Assembly: GCF_019278525.1 (NCBI RefSeq) | Contig: NZ_CP058986.1 | Coordinates: forward strand, 1,391,001 to 1,455,000 | Direction: 5' to 3' | DNA length: 64,000 nucleotides | Source of the DNA: Polaribacter sp. HaHaR_3_91 | GTDB taxonomy: Bacteria; Bacteroidota; Bacteroidia; Flavobacteriales; Flavobacteriaceae | In this document: in pieces, positions 1 to 10,099 of the stretch | Numbering within the stretch: the first letter of the stretch is position 1 | Layout of the letters: each line of letters begins with the position of its first letter | The notes under the pieces: generated by a model | The model's database searches: none | What the model saw: only the letters and a program-made list of their open reading frames with translations | What the model was told of the DNA's origin: nothing | Program-made: the position numbers and the translations under genes

Positions 1-179
1 CATCAAGTATCTTAAGAGAAATCTTAACTGTGAAATCGGATGATGTTATGGGAAGAGCTAAAACATACGAAAGTATCGTGAAAGGTGAAGCTATGCCAGA
101 ACCAGGTTTACCAGAGTCGTTTAACGTATTAATGCATGAACTTAAAGGTTTAGGTTTAGACGTTAGATTAGAAGAATAA
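1..179 (+). CDS. rpoB: RNA polymerase beta subunit, C-terminal fragment
   Basis: The window opens inside this gene; whole codons begin at base 3 and the stop is TAA at 177-179. The 58 visible residues are the conserved extreme C-terminus of the beta subunit, including LTVKSDD, then [10 protein letters not shown] and a final acidic GLDVRLEE. This part of beta packs against beta-prime in the core enzyme. rpoC follows 79 bp downstream on the same strand, the universal rpoBC order. I am sure of the identity; the rest of the gene lies outside the window. Confidence 0.97.
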   Translation, partial: SSILREILTVKSDDVMGRAKTYESIVKGEAMPEPGLPESFNVLMHELKGLGLDVRLEE

Positions 180-193
180 ATTTTTTCAGTAAC

Positions 194-227
194 CAATTAC
201 CAGTTACAATTTTGTAACTGGTAATTG
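194..227 (+). other. Perfect 16-bp inverted repeat between rpoB and rpoC
   Basis: CAATTACCAGTTACAA at 194-209 is followed after two bases by its exact reverse complement at 212-227. Flanking CAGT (187-190) and ACTG (230-233) extend the symmetry with gaps. A short direct repeat (TGAATACT, twice) follows up to the rpoC start. There is no T-run after the stem, so it is not a standard terminator. It could be an RNA processing or stabilising hairpin in the rpoBC transcript, or a small mobile palindrome. Confidence 0.75.
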
Positions 228-258
228 AATACTGCCAACTGAATACTTATCAAAAGAC

Positions 259-3200
259 ATGGCAAGAAAACAAGAGAAATACACTGTAAAAAAGTTTAAC
301 AAAATCTCAATTGGTTTATCATCACCAGAAGCTATTTTAGAAATTTCTAAAGGTGAAGTTTTAAAACCAGAAACTATAAATTACCGTACGCACAAGCCAG
401 AAAGAGATGGTTTATTTTGTGAGCGTATTTTTGGTCCTGTAAAGGATTATGAATGTGCTTGTGGAAAGTACAAAAGAATTCGCTACAAAGGTATCGTTTG
501 TGATAGATGTGGTGTAGAAGTAACTGAAAAGAAAGTACGTAGAGAAAGAGTAGGGCATATCAACTTAGTTGTGCCTGTTGCTCATATTTGGTATTTTAGA
601 TCATTACCTAACAAAATGGGTTACCTTTTAGGTTTGCCATCTAAGAAGTTAGATATGATTATTTACTACGAACGTTATGTAGTAATTCAACCAGGTATTG
701 CAAAGAATGTGGAAGGAGAGCCATTACAAAAAATGGATTTCTTAACGGAAGAAGAATATTTAGATATTGCTGATGAGTTACCACAAGACAACCAATACTT
801 AGATGATTCTGACCCAAACAAGTTTATCGCTAAAATGGGTGCTGAATGTTTAATTGATTTATTAGCGCGCATCGATTTAGATGGGTTGTCTTTTGAATTA
901 AGACACAAAGCAAATACAGAAACGTCTAAACAACGTAAAACTGAAGCATTAAAACGTTTAAATGTTGTTGAAGCATTTAGAGACTCTCAGAAAAATAGAG
1001 AGAATCATCCAGAATGGATGATTATGAAAGCTGTACCAGTTATTCCACCAGAATTAAGACCTTTGGTTCCTTTAGATGGTGGACGTTTTGCAACTTCAGA
1101 TTTAAATGATCTTTATAGAAGAGTTATTATTAGAAACAATCGTTTAAAAAGATTGGTTGAAATAAAAGCTCCAGAAGTTATTTTACGTAATGAGAAGCGT
1201 ATGTTACAAGAGTCTGTAGATTCTTTATTTGACAACACACGTAAATCATCTGCAGTAAAAACTGAATCTAACAGACCTTTAAAATCTTTATCAGATTCAT
1301 TAAAAGGTAAACAAGGACGTTTCCGTCAGAATTTATTAGGAAAGCGTGTTGATTATTCTGCACGTTCTGTAATTGTTGTTGGACCAGAAATGAAATTATC
1401 TGAGTGTGGATTGCCAAAAGACATGGCAGCTGAACTTTACAAACCTTTTGTAATTAGAAAACTAATTGAAAGAGGAATTGTAAAAACAGTAAAATCTGCA
1501 AAGAAAATAATAGATAGAAAAGAACCAGTTGTTTGGGATATTTTAGAAAATGTAATTAAAGGACATCCAGTTTTATTAAACAGGGCTCCTACATTACACA
1601 GACTAGGTATACAAGCTTTTCAACCAAAATTAATTGAAGGAAAAGCAATCCAATTACACCCATTAGCATGTTCTGCATTTAATGCGGATTTTGATGGAGA
1701 TCAAATGGCGGTTCACTTACCATTAGGACCAGAAGCTATTTTAGAAGCACAATTATTAATGTTGGCTTCTCATAATATCTTAAATCCTGCAAATGGTGCA
1801 CCAGTAACAGTTCCTTCTCAGGATATGGTACTTGGTTTATACTATATGACTAAAGAGAGAATCTCTACTCCAGAAGTGAAAATTAAAGGAGAAGGATTAA
1901 CTTTTTATTCACCAGAAGAAGTAACGATTGCTTTTAACGAAGAAATGGTAGACTTAAATGCTGGAATTAAAGTAAGAACTTACGATGTTGATGAGAACGG
2001 AGAACAAGTTAGAAAAATAATTAAAACTACTGTTGGTAGAGTATTATTTAACGAGGTTGTTCCTGCGAAAGCTGGTTACATTAATGAGGTATTAACTAAG
2101 AAAAACTTACGTGGAATTATTGGTGGTATTTTAAAAGCTACTGATATCCCTACAACAGGAGAATTCTTAGACAATATAAAAAATATGGGATATAAATTTG
2201 CCTTCCAAGGTGGTTTATCATTCTCATTAGGGGATATTATTATTCCTAAAGAAAAACAATCTATGATTGATGAAGCCAACAAAGAGGTGGATATCATTGT
2301 AGGGAATTATAACATGGGTATGTTAACGCAAAAAGAGCGTTATAATCAGGTAATTGATATTTGGGGTAGAACCAATAACGATTTAACTGAATTATCTATG
2401 AAACGTTTACGTGAAGATCAACAAGGTTTCAACTCGGTATACATGATGCTTGATTCTGGTGCAAGGGGTTCTAAGGAGCAGATTCGTCAGTTAACAGGTA
2501 TGCGTGGATTAATGGCAAAACCTAAGAAATCTACTGCAGGTGGTGGAGAAATTATTGAGAATCCGATTCTTTCTAACTTTAAGGAAGGTTTATCAATTCT
2601 TGAATACTTTATTTCTACTCACGGTGCTCGTAAGGGACTTGCGGATACGGCGTTAAAAACGGCAGATGCTGGTTACTTAACTCGTAGATTAGTAGATGTT
2701 TCTCAAGATGTTATTATTAACGAAGAAGATTGTGGTACATTAAGAGGTTTAGAAGTAGCTCCTTTAAAGAAAAATGATGAGATTGTAGAATCTTTATCAG
2801 AGAGAATTGAAGGTAGAGTTTCATTAAACGACGTATATCACCCGTTAACAGAAGAGGTTCTTTTAAAAGCGAATCAACCAATTTCTTATCAATTAGCTGT
2901 TGCTGTTGAAAAGTCTGGTATTGATGCTGTAGAAGTAAGATCTGCTTTAACTTGTGAATCTACAAAAGGTATTTGTGCAAAATGTTACGGACAGAGTTTA
3001 TCTACCCTTAACAAAGTACAAATTGGTGAGGCAGTTGGTGTAATTGCTGCACAATCTATTGGAGAGCCAGGTACACAGTTAACATTACGTACATTCCACG
3101 TTGGTGGGGTTGCAGGTAATATTTCTGAAGAGAATAAATTAATTGCTAAGTTTGATGGTAAAGTTGTTATCGATGATTTACGTACAGTTGTTGGTAAAGA

Positions 3201-4533
3201 CAATGAAGGTAAAGATATTGACATCGTAATATCTAGAACCGCTGAGATTAAAATTATAGATAAGAAAACAGGAATTACTCAAAGTACAAATATCCTTCCT
3301 TATGGATCTATTATTTTTGATAAAGAAATAAAATCCATTAAAAAAGGAGATGCTATTGTACAATGGGATCCATTTAACGGGGTTATTGTTTCTGAATTTG
3401 GAGGAAAAGTTAAGTTTGATAATTTAATACAAGGTATCAATTACTCTGTAGAAGTAGATGAGCAAACAGGTTTCCAAGAGATTGTAATGATCGATTCGAA
3501 AAACAAAAAAATCATTCCATCTTTAATTATTGAAGATAATGACGGTAATGCTTTACGTTCTTATAGTTTACCTTTAGGTGCACACTTAATGGTTACTGAT
3601 GGAGATAAAGTAGAAAGTGGTCATACTTTAGTTAAAATACCAAGAAAATCTGGTAAAGCTGGGGATATTACAGGAGGTTTACCACGTGTAACAGAATTAT
3701 TCGAAGCACGTAATCCTTCTAATCCATCTGTTGTTTCTGAGATTGATGGTGTTGTTTCTTTCGGTAAAATTAAACGTGGAAATAGAGAAATTATCGTTGA
3801 ATCTAAAACTGGAGATATTAGTAAGTATTTAGTAAAACTTTCTAATCAAATCTTAGTTCAAGAAAATGACTTTATTAAAGCTGGTATGCCATTATCAGAC
3901 GGAGCTACAACTCCTTCAGATATTTTAAGAATTCAAGGTCCATCTGCAGTACAAATGTACTTGGTAAACGAAATTCAAGAAGTATATCGTTTACAAGGTG
4001 TAAAAATTAATGACAAGCATTTTGAGGTTGTTGTTCGTCAAATGATGCGTAAAGTTAAAATTATAGATTCTGGTGATACTTTATTATTAGAGAATCAATT
4101 AGTTCATAAAATTGACTTTATCAAAGACAACGATGATATTTTTGGAATGAAGGTTGTTGAAGACGCTGGAGATTCAGAAAACTTAAGTGCAGGTCAGATT
4201 ATTACTGCTCGTCAACTAAGAGATGAAAATTCTTTATTAAGAAGAAATGATCAGAACTTAGTAACGGCAAGAGAGGCTAAACCGGCAACGGCAGAGCAAG
4301 TTTTACAAGGTATTACAAGAGCATCACTTCAAACAAAATCGTTTATTTCTGCAGCTTCTTTCCAGGAAACTACAAAAGTATTAAACGAGGCTGCTGTTAG
4401 TGGTAAAATAGATACATTAGAAGGCTTAAAAGAAAATGTAATTGTTGGTAAGAGAATTCCAGCAGGTACAGGTATGAGAGCTTATGAAAACATTCTAGTT
4501 GGTCCTAAAGACGAAATAGAAAAAAGTTTCTAA
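259..4533 (+). CDS. rpoC: DNA-directed RNA polymerase subunit beta-prime
   Basis: This is the catalytic clamp subunit of RNA polymerase, 1424 aa, normal for Bacteroidota. The N-terminal zinc ribbon has Cys66, Cys68, Cys81 and Cys84. The magnesium-binding active-site loop NADFDGDQ is at residues 475-482. The second zinc site has Cys825, Cys899, Cys906 and Cys909. The trigger-loop and bridge-helix region ([12 protein letters not shown], then [14 protein letters not shown]) is intact, and so is the C-terminal region with [23 protein letters not shown]. The ATG at 259 gives the expected [12 protein letters not shown] flavobacterial N-terminus. It is co-transcribed with rpoB and followed by a strong hairpin terminator. 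Confidence 0.99.
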   Translation: MARKQEKYTVKKFNKISIGLSSPEAILEISKGEVLKPETINYRTHKPERDGLFCERIFGPVKDYECACGKYKRIRYKGIVCDRCGVEVTEKKVRRERVGHINLVVPVAHIWYFRSLPNKMGYLLGLPSKKLDMIIYYERYVVIQPGIAKNVEGEPLQKMDFLTEEEYLDIADELPQDNQYLDDSDPNKFIAKMGAECLIDLLARIDLDGLSFELRHKANTETSKQRKTEALKRLNVVEAFRDSQKNRENHPEWMIMKAVPVIPPELRPLVPLDGGRFATSDLNDLYRRVIIRNNRLKRLVEIKAPEVILRNEKRMLQESVDSLFDNTRKSSAVKTESNRPLKSLSDSLKGKQGRFRQNLLGKRVDYSARSVIVVGPEMKLSECGLPKDMAAELYKPFVIRKLIERGIVKTVKSAKKIIDRKEPVVWDILENVIKGHPVLLNRAPTLHRLGIQAFQPKLIEGKAIQLHPLACSAFNADFDGDQMAVHLPLGPEAILEAQLLMLASHNILNPANGAPVTVPSQDMVLGLYYMTKERISTPEVKIKGEGLTFYSPEEVTIAFNEEMVDLNAGIKVRTYDVDENGEQVRKIIKTTVGRVLFNEVVPAKAGYINEVLTKKNLRGIIGGILKATDIPTTGEFLDNIKNMGYKFAFQGGLSFSLGDIIIPKEKQSMIDEANKEVDIIVGNYNMGMLTQKERYNQVIDIWGRTNNDLTELSMKRLREDQQGFNSVYMMLDSGARGSKEQIRQLTGMRGLMAKPKKSTAGGGEIIENPILSNFKEGLSILEYFISTHGARKGLADTALKTADAGYLTRRLVDVSQDVIINEEDCGTLRGLEVAPLKKNDEIVESLSERIEGRVSLNDVYHPLTEEVLLKANQPISYQLAVAVEKSGIDAVEVRSALTCESTKGICAKCYGQSLSTLNKVQIGEAVGVIAAQSIGEPGTQLTLRTFHVGGVAGNISEENKLIAKFDGKVVIDDLRTVVGKDNEGKDIDIVISRTAEIKIIDKKTGITQSTNILPYGSIIFDKEIKSIKKGDAIVQWDPFNGVIVSEFGGKVKFDNLIQGINYSVEVDEQTGFQEIVMIDSKNKKIIPSLIIEDNDGNALRSYSLPLGAHLMVTDGDKVESGHTLVKIPRKSGKAGDITGGLPRVTELFEARNPSNPSVVSEIDGVVSFGKIKRGNREIIVESKTGDISKYLVKLSNQILVQENDFIKAGMPLSDGATTPSDILRIQGPSAVQMYLVNEIQEVYRLQGVKINDKHFEVVVRQMMRKVKIIDSGDTLLLENQLVHKIDFIKDNDDIFGMKVVEDAGDSENLSAGQIITARQLRDENSLLRRNDQNLVTAREAKPATAEQVLQGITRASLQTKSFISAASFQETTKVLNEAAVSGKIDTLEGLKENVIVGKRIPAGTGMRAYENILVGPKDEIEKSF

Positions 4534-4571
4534 ATAAACGAAACGTGTAAACGTTTAAAAGTTTAATTATT

Positions 4572-4626
4572 AAAAAGTTGAATTGTTTAGGGTATCTCAG
4601 GTGCACTATTCAATTCAACTTTTTTC
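4572..4626 (+). terminator. Rho-independent terminator of rpoBC
   Basis: AAAAAGTTGAATTG (4572-4585) pairs with CAATTCAACTTTTT (4611-4624) over 14 bp around a 25-base loop, ending in a T-rich tract. It lies 38 bp past the rpoC stop. Confidence 0.8.
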
Positions 4627-4730
4627 TTTTTATACCTTTTGATAAATATAAAGGTGAAATTTTACGGGGGTAATTCAATTTTTTTTACGATTTTACATGT
4701 ACTAGAATTAACAAATACACAATTTTAATT

Positions 4731-5042
4731 ATGGAAGAAAATCAAAACAAAGACGGACAAATAAATATTGAGTTAGATCAAGAAATTGCAGAAGGAACGT
4801 ATTCTAACCTAGCAATTATTAATCATTCTATGTCAGAATTTATTGTAGATTTTATTAATATTATGCCAGGTGTACCTAAGGCAAAAGTAAAATCTAGAAT
4901 TATTTTAACTCCGCAACATGCTAAGAGGTTAACACAAGCTTTAGCAGACAATGTTAGAAAGTTTGAAGAACAACATGGTGAAATTAAAGATTACGAGCAA
5001 CCTCCAATTCCAATGAATTTTGGTCCTACAGGACAGGCTTAA
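4731..5042 (+). CDS. DUF3467 domain protein
   Basis: A 103-aa soluble protein matching the DUF3467 family of Bacteroidota: an acidic N-terminus (INIELDQEIAEGTYSNLA), then SEFIVDFINIMPG, then a basic KAKVKSRIILTPQHAKR segment. The tail is proline-rich with a conserved PMNFGPTG end. There is no signal peptide and no catalytic motif. The family has no established function that I know of. The gene stands alone after the rpoBC terminator and has its own terminator. The ATG at 4731 is preceded by an A/T-rich leader typical of the group. Confidence 0.85.
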   Translation: MEENQNKDGQINIELDQEIAEGTYSNLAIINHSMSEFIVDFINIMPGVPKAKVKSRIILTPQHAKRLTQALADNVRKFEEQHGEIKDYEQPPIPMNFGPTGQA

Positions 5043-5052
5043 TAAATAGGAT

Positions 5053-5082
5053 AAAGACTGCTTTTAAAGTGGTCTTTTTTTT
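5053..5082 (+). terminator. Hairpin terminator after the DUF3467 gene
   Basis: AAAGAC (5053-5058) pairs with GTCTTT (5072-5077), with an internal CTTTTAAAG self-complementary loop, followed by a run of T to 5083. Confidence 0.65.
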
Positions 5083-5239
5083 TGCTTATATTTCTATAGT
5101 AAGTGAATTGATTTTTTTTGTTTTATTGTTTAAAATTTAGATTAATTCATTTTAAAGTTAACGTTAATTCAGGTTAAAACTAAGTATAAAATTAGCTTTT
5201 TGTTTTTAATTAGTTAATAATGTTAAGTAAATCAAAATT

Positions 5240-5247
5240 TACTTTTG
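5240..5247 (+). promoter_or_regulatory. Flavobacterial -7 box for the receptor-phytase operon
   Basis: TACTTTTG fits the Bacteroidota -7 consensus TAnnTTTG, 20 bp before the receptor ATG. No clear TTG -33 element is visible at the right distance, so the call rests on the -7 box and its position. Confidence 0.5.
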
Positions 5248-5267
5248 CGTTATAAAAAAACTAAATA

Positions 5268-8117
5268 ATGAAACAATTTTATAATTTTAATTTATTTTTA
5301 TTAACGATGTTTCTGTCGTTAAGTGCGTTTAATTCATTTGCACAAACCAGTAAAATACAAGGTCTTATTACTGATAAAGATGGACTTTATGTGCCTGGTG
5401 CAAATGTTTTAATAGAATTGCTAAAAAAAGGTGATATTTCTAATTTTGATGGAAAGTTCACCATAGTTGGTGTACCGGCTGGTACGCACACTATAAGAAT
5501 AACTTATTTAGGTTTTAAAGATATTTTACAAGAAGTTATTGTAAAAGAAAATGAAACTACTTCCGTAAAAATAGCACTTATTTCAGAAAGTATTCTATTG
5601 GATGATGTTTTAATTACATCTTATAGCTTAGGTAGCCAATCTAAAGCATTAAATACTCAGAAAAATAATTTAAATATTACTAATGTAGTTGCTACAGATC
5701 AGATTGGTAAATTTCCGGATGCAAATATTGGGGATGCAGTTAAAAGAATTCCAGGTATTACGATGCAAGTGGATCAAGGAGAAGCTAGAAATATTATTAT
5801 TAGAGGTCTTTCTCCACAATTAAACTCAGTAACTCTAAACGGAAGTAGAATTCCGTCTGCAGAAGGAGATAACAGAAATGTACAGATGGATTTAATTCCG
5901 TCGGACATGATACAGTCTATACAAGTTAACAAAGCGGTAACGCCAGATATGGATGCAGATGCTTTAGGTGGTTCTGTTAATTTAATTACAAGAACTTCTC
6001 CGCAAGGTTTTAGGTTATCTGCTACAGCAGGTTCTGGTGTAAATACAATTACAAACAAAAGAATTTTAAATGGTTCTTTTTTAGTAGGAGATCGTTCTAA
6101 AAACAAAAAATTTGGTTGGATGATTTCTGCAACTATTAATGATAATGATTTTGGCTCTCATGATGTAGAGGCAGAATGGACTGATGAATTTGCCTATACA
6201 AATGATGCTGGAGAAGAAGTTGAAATGGAGGTAAATCCGTATGCAAATGTTTTTGAAGAACGTACCTATTTAGTACAAAGAGTTCGTAGAAGTTTTTCTG
6301 CAAATTTTGATTATCAAATTAATGATGACAATAACATCTATTTTAAATCGATGTATAACTGGAGAGACGATAGAGAAAATCGTTTTAGATTAGAACATGG
6401 TATTTTAGACGCAGAAGATATAGAACTTGGAGATTTTTCCATTACAGATAATACCCCAACAATGTTTCCTGTAGAAGTTAAAAGACAATCTAAAGGTGGT
6501 ATTGATAACGATCGAAATAAAAATAGACGCTTAGAAGATCAAAAGATGCAAAATTACACACTTGGTGGTAATCATGCTGCAGGTAAATTAAAAATCGATT
6601 GGATGACTTCTTTTGCTAAAGCATCCGAAGAAAGATTAAATGAGCGATACGCGGAGTTTGAAACTGAATATAGTATTAATAATGATATTTCTGATACTAG
6701 ATTCCCTTTGTTTACTGCTGTAAATTCATCAGATTTTAATGATCTTTCTAGTTTTGAATTCGGTGAAATCACAGAAGAAAATCAATATACAGAGGAAAAA
6801 GACTTTAATACTTTTGTTAATTTTGAATTACCATCTGATTTCTTTGGTCATGGAGACGGATTTATAAAATTTGGATTTAGAGGTCGCTTTAAAACAAAAT
6901 TAAGAGATAATGATTTTTTTGAATATGATTTAGAAGATGATTATCCTACCTTATCATCTATACCAACCAAAGATTATTCGAATTCAGATTATTTAGCAGG
7001 TAGTCAATACCAAGCAGGTTTATTTGCAGATGAGGAGTGGTTAGGTAGCTTAGATTTAACCAACGGAGAAACTATAAGTGATGAGTTTTTAAGAGCAAAT
7101 TATAATGTAAAGGAAAATGTATTTGCTGGTTACCTTATGACCAATCAAAGATTGTCTGACAAGCTAAGTGTATTGGTTGGTTTAAGATTAGAGCACACAA
7201 AATTAACGGCAACAGGAAATAATATTTTAGATGAAGATACTTTAGACGGTACTTTAACCGAAGAAAGTTCTTATTCTAACTTAATGCCAGGTGTACATTT
7301 TAAATATGATGTTTCTGATAAAACGGTAGTAAGGTTTGCTTGGACCAATACGTTGGCAAGACCAAATTACGTAGATATTACACCAACTTTGGATGTTGTA
7401 ACCGGTGATGAAGAAGTCTTCTTAGGAAATCCAGATTTAAAGCCAACAACTTCTATGAATTTTGATGTGATGGCAGAAACTTATTTTGAGAACGTAGGTA
7501 TTTTATCTGGAGGTTTATTCTACAAAAACATTAAAGATTTTACCTATACTTTTCAATCGGAAACTACTACAGATACTTTTGGACCAGGAACTACTGGTTT
7601 TGAAGTTTATCAACCTTTAAATGGAGATAAAGCAACTATTTTTGGAGCAGAATTAGCAATTCAAAGAAAATTAGATTTCTTACCAGGCTTTCTTAAAAAC
7701 TTTAGTGTGTATGCAAATTATACTTTTTTAACTTCGGATGCAAACGGAATTCGTAATGAAGACGGTGAAGAAAGAGAAGATATAGATTTACCAAATACAA
7801 CACCAAATATGGTGAATGCTTCTTTAGGATATGCAGATCAAAAATTTAATGCAAGACTTTCTGGTAATTTTTCTGATGCTTATGTAGATGAAATAGGAGG
7901 GAATGCATTTGAGGATCGTTATTACGACAAACAATTTTTCTTAGATTTTAGCACAGGTTATACCATTAATAAGAATTTAAGTATTTATGCCAGTGTAAAT
8001 AACCTTACCAACCAACCATTACGTTATTACCAAGGAGAAAGTGGTAGAACAATGCAAATGGAATACTATGGTAGAAGAATTACATTTGGTTTAAAATATG
8101 ATTTATTTAAAAAATAG
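5268..8117 (+). CDS. TonB-dependent outer-membrane receptor
   Basis: This 949-aa protein imports substrates across the outer membrane using TonB energy. It has a signal peptide of about 25 residues ending SFAQ. A carboxypeptidase-regulatory-like beta-sandwich domain follows at about residues 30-115. The plug domain is at about 140-245 (FPDANIGDAVKRIPGI, then IIIRGL). A 22-strand-type barrel runs to the C-terminal GLKYDLFKK. The plug resembles the TonB-Xanth-Caul receptor type rather than SusC, and no SusD partner follows. The phytase gene starts 6 bp downstream, so the likely substrate is phytate or inositol phosphate products. The substrate is inferred from context only. Confidence 0.92.
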   Translation: MKQFYNFNLFLLTMFLSLSAFNSFAQTSKIQGLITDKDGLYVPGANVLIELLKKGDISNFDGKFTIVGVPAGTHTIRITYLGFKDILQEVIVKENETTSVKIALISESILLDDVLITSYSLGSQSKALNTQKNNLNITNVVATDQIGKFPDANIGDAVKRIPGITMQVDQGEARNIIIRGLSPQLNSVTLNGSRIPSAEGDNRNVQMDLIPSDMIQSIQVNKAVTPDMDADALGGSVNLITRTSPQGFRLSATAGSGVNTITNKRILNGSFLVGDRSKNKKFGWMISATINDNDFGSHDVEAEWTDEFAYTNDAGEEVEMEVNPYANVFEERTYLVQRVRRSFSANFDYQINDDNNIYFKSMYNWRDDRENRFRLEHGILDAEDIELGDFSITDNTPTMFPVEVKRQSKGGIDNDRNKNRRLEDQKMQNYTLGGNHAAGKLKIDWMTSFAKASEERLNERYAEFETEYSINNDISDTRFPLFTAVNSSDFNDLSSFEFGEITEENQYTEEKDFNTFVNFELPSDFFGHGDGFIKFGFRGRFKTKLRDNDFFEYDLEDDYPTLSSIPTKDYSNSDYLAGSQYQAGLFADEEWLGSLDLTNGETISDEFLRANYNVKENVFAGYLMTNQRLSDKLSVLVGLRLEHTKLTATGNNILDEDTLDGTLTEESSYSNLMPGVHFKYDVSDKTVVRFAWTNTLARPNYVDITPTLDVVTGDEEVFLGNPDLKPTTSMNFDVMAETYFENVGILSGGLFYKNIKDFTYTFQSETTTDTFGPGTTGFEVYQPLNGDKATIFGAELAIQRKLDFLPGFLKNFSVYANYTFLTSDANGIRNEDGEEREDIDLPNTTPNMVNASLGYADQKFNARLSGNFSDAYVDEIGGNAFEDRYYDKQFFLDFSTGYTINKNLSIYASVNNLTNQPLRYYQGESGRTMQMEYYGRRITFGLKYDLFKK

Positions 8118-8123
8118 TAAATA

Positions 8124-9146
8124 ATGAAATTATCAATAAAAAATAGCATCCTATTTTTAGGAACATTAACATTGTTATCGTGTACTACTGGTAGTAAATT
8201 ACCTGCAATAGCACCAGATGTAATTACAGAAAAATCTATAAATGATACAGATGATCCTGCCATTTGGATTCATCCAACAGATGCAACAAAAAGTATTGTT
8301 TTTGGAACAGATAAAGAAACCAATGGAGCAATTTATGCGTATGATTTACAAGGTAAAATTATAGAAGATAAAACCATCAGAAATATAAAAAGACCTAACA
8401 ATGTAGATTTAGAATATGGTTTTCAGGTAAATGATTCTGTAAAAGTAGATATTTTGATCTTTACAGAAAGAGAAGAACAGCAAATTAGAATGTTTTCTGT
8501 ACCCGATATGAAGCCTTTAGATCAAGGAGGATTTCCAGTTTTTGAAGATGAAACTTTTTCAGAAAACAAATTACCAATGGGAATTGCTATCTATAAAAGT
8601 CCGATTGATGGTAGTTTTTATGCAATAGTTGGTAGAAAAACAGGACCTAAAGAAGGCTATTTATATCAATATAAATTGGTTTCAGAAAATAGTAAAGTAA
8701 CCGCTACTTTGGTTAGAAAGTTCGGGGATTTTAGTGGTGAAAAAGAAATTGAAGCCATTGCTGTTGATGCAGAAATGGGTTATGTTTATTATTCTGATGA
8801 AGGACATTGTATTCGTAAATATTATGCAGAACCTTCTAAAGGAAATAAAGAAATTGCTTGTTTTGGAAGTGAACTTTTTGAAAGAGATATAGAAGGTATT
8901 GCAATTGCTAAATTTGAGAATGAGAAAGGGTATATTATTGTTTCGGATCAACAACAGGGACAATTTAATTTGTTTGATAGGCAAACAAATGAGTTTGTAA
9001 AAGCAGTTAATCTATCAACTACTGAAACAGATGGATGTGATGTGGTTACCGTACCTTTAAACGACACTTTTAAAAGTGGGCTATTTGTAGCAATGAATGA
9101 TGCTAAAGATTTTTATTTTTATGATTTGGATAAATTATTAAAGTAA
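8124..9146 (+). CDS. Beta-propeller 3-phytase lipoprotein
   Basis: A 340-aa phytase of the beta-propeller type, which releases phosphate from calcium phytate. The N-terminus is a lipoprotein signal with Cys at the lipobox TLLSC. Family hallmarks are DDPAIWIHP near the start, then KRPNNVDLEYGF, EAIAVDAEMGYVYYSDE and ERDIEGIAI. The acidic residues of these segments usually bind the catalytic calcium ions. The gene lies 6 bp after the TonB receptor and ends at a strong terminator. The pair probably forms one phosphate-scavenging operon: phytate hydrolysed at the cell surface, products taken up by the receptor. Confidence 0.88.
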   Translation: MKLSIKNSILFLGTLTLLSCTTGSKLPAIAPDVITEKSINDTDDPAIWIHPTDATKSIVFGTDKETNGAIYAYDLQGKIIEDKTIRNIKRPNNVDLEYGFQVNDSVKVDILIFTEREEQQIRMFSVPDMKPLDQGGFPVFEDETFSENKLPMGIAIYKSPIDGSFYAIVGRKTGPKEGYLYQYKLVSENSKVTATLVRKFGDFSGEKEIEAIAVDAEMGYVYYSDEGHCIRKYYAEPSKGNKEIACFGSELFERDIEGIAIAKFENEKGYIIVSDQQQGQFNLFDRQTNEFVKAVNLSTTETDGCDVVTVPLNDTFKSGLFVAMNDAKDFYFYDLDKLLK

Positions 9147-9166
9147 AAAAATAAAAATTATAAATT

Positions 9167-9198
9167 AAAAGCGAAACTTAATAGTTTCGCTTTTTTTA
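9167..9198. terminator. Bidirectional terminator between phytase and hydrolase genes
   Basis: AAAAGCGAAACT (9167-9178) pairs with AGTTTCGCTTTT (9183-9194) around TAAT. A T-run lies on the plus side and an A-run on the other, so it can serve both convergent genes. Confidence 0.8.
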
Positions 9199-9205
9199 TA
9201 TCAAA

Positions 9206-10093
9206 TTAAAAAGTAGTTTCAATTTGCCGGTTATTTCTTTTTAAAACATCATAATATAAAAAATCTATAATTTCTTTTGTACACTCATATATGGGCTTAG
9301 AATTCCAGTTATGGCTTCCTTCCTTTATACTATATAAGTAATATGACTTATTAATAGCCTTTAGTTTATTTGCAATCGCTCTAGAACCAAACAAGTTTAA
9401 AAAACCAGGAGATGCTAACTTACAATAATGGTGAGAAGCGATATAATAAGGAACTAAATTATCTTTTACTCCATGAAATAATTGAGTAGGAATTGCATTA
9501 TCTGAAGTTATATTATCAATAGAAGTTATTGCACCAGCCATTGCAATGATACCAGCAAATTTAAAATTCTTGTTTAAAATTTTGTTATCATAAACATAGG
9601 CTAAATTTAAAATAGCTTCTGCACCAGCACTAGAACCCACCAAAATAATGTTATCTATATCTATTTTAAACTTGTTTTTATGTGCTATTAAATATTGTAC
9701 AGCATAACTTATATCTTTAGAGACTTCATTAAAAGCAGCTATTTTTAATGATGAGTTTGTAGCGCATCCAAAACCTTTACCTTTCATGGTTAACCTATAA
9801 GATATGGATGCTACAGCATAACCATATTGAACCATTTCTTCCGCAAAATCTCTAGACTTTTTATCATTTCTACTTCCTCCTGAAAATCCACCTCCATGAA
9901 CATATATTAATAATGGAGTTTTCCCTTTTGCTTTTTTAGGTTTATAAAAATTTAACTTTAAACTTTCCTCTTCTTTTAATTGATGGTAAGTGTATGTTTT
10001 CTCTTTATATTTTGAAAACTTTTCTAAATACCTTTCTTGAGAAAAACCATCGAAAAATACTAATAATAAAATTAAAGAAAGTAGCATTTTCAT
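9206..10093 (-). CDS. Secreted alpha/beta hydrolase (esterase-like)
   Basis: A 295-aa alpha/beta-hydrolase of the carboxylesterase/BD-FAE kind. A signal peptide (about residues 1-19, ending FSQ) sends it to the periplasm or beyond. The oxyanion motif HGGGF is at 66-70, the nucleophile elbow GSSAG at 153-157 with Ser155. Asp211 (GVKDNLVPY) and His261 (EGSHNW) complete a plausible triad. The acyltransferase-like membrane protein gene ends 7 bp upstream, so the two are probably co-transcribed and may act on an acylated glycan. The substrate cannot be told from sequence. Confidence 0.8.
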   Translation of the reverse strand: MKMLLSLILLLVFFDGFSQERYLEKFSKYKEKTYTYHQLKEEESLKLNFYKPKKAKGKTPLLIYVHGGGFSGGSRNDKKSRDFAEEMVQYGYAVASISYRLTMKGKGFGCATNSSLKIAAFNEVSKDISYAVQYLIAHKNKFKIDIDNIILVGSSAGAEAILNLAYVYDNKILNKNFKFAGIIAMAGAITSIDNITSDNAIPTQLFHGVKDNLVPYYIASHHYCKLASPGFLNLFGSRAIANKLKAINKSYYLYSIKEGSHNWNSKPIYECTKEIIDFLYYDVLKRNNRQIETTF

Positions 10094-10099
10094 TTTAGG

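Noticed and set aside
5268..8117. SusC-type receptor of a polysaccharide utilisation locus
   Set aside because: There is no SusD gene or glycoside hydrolase nearby, and the plug resembles the TonB-Xanth-Caul type; the neighbour is a phytase.
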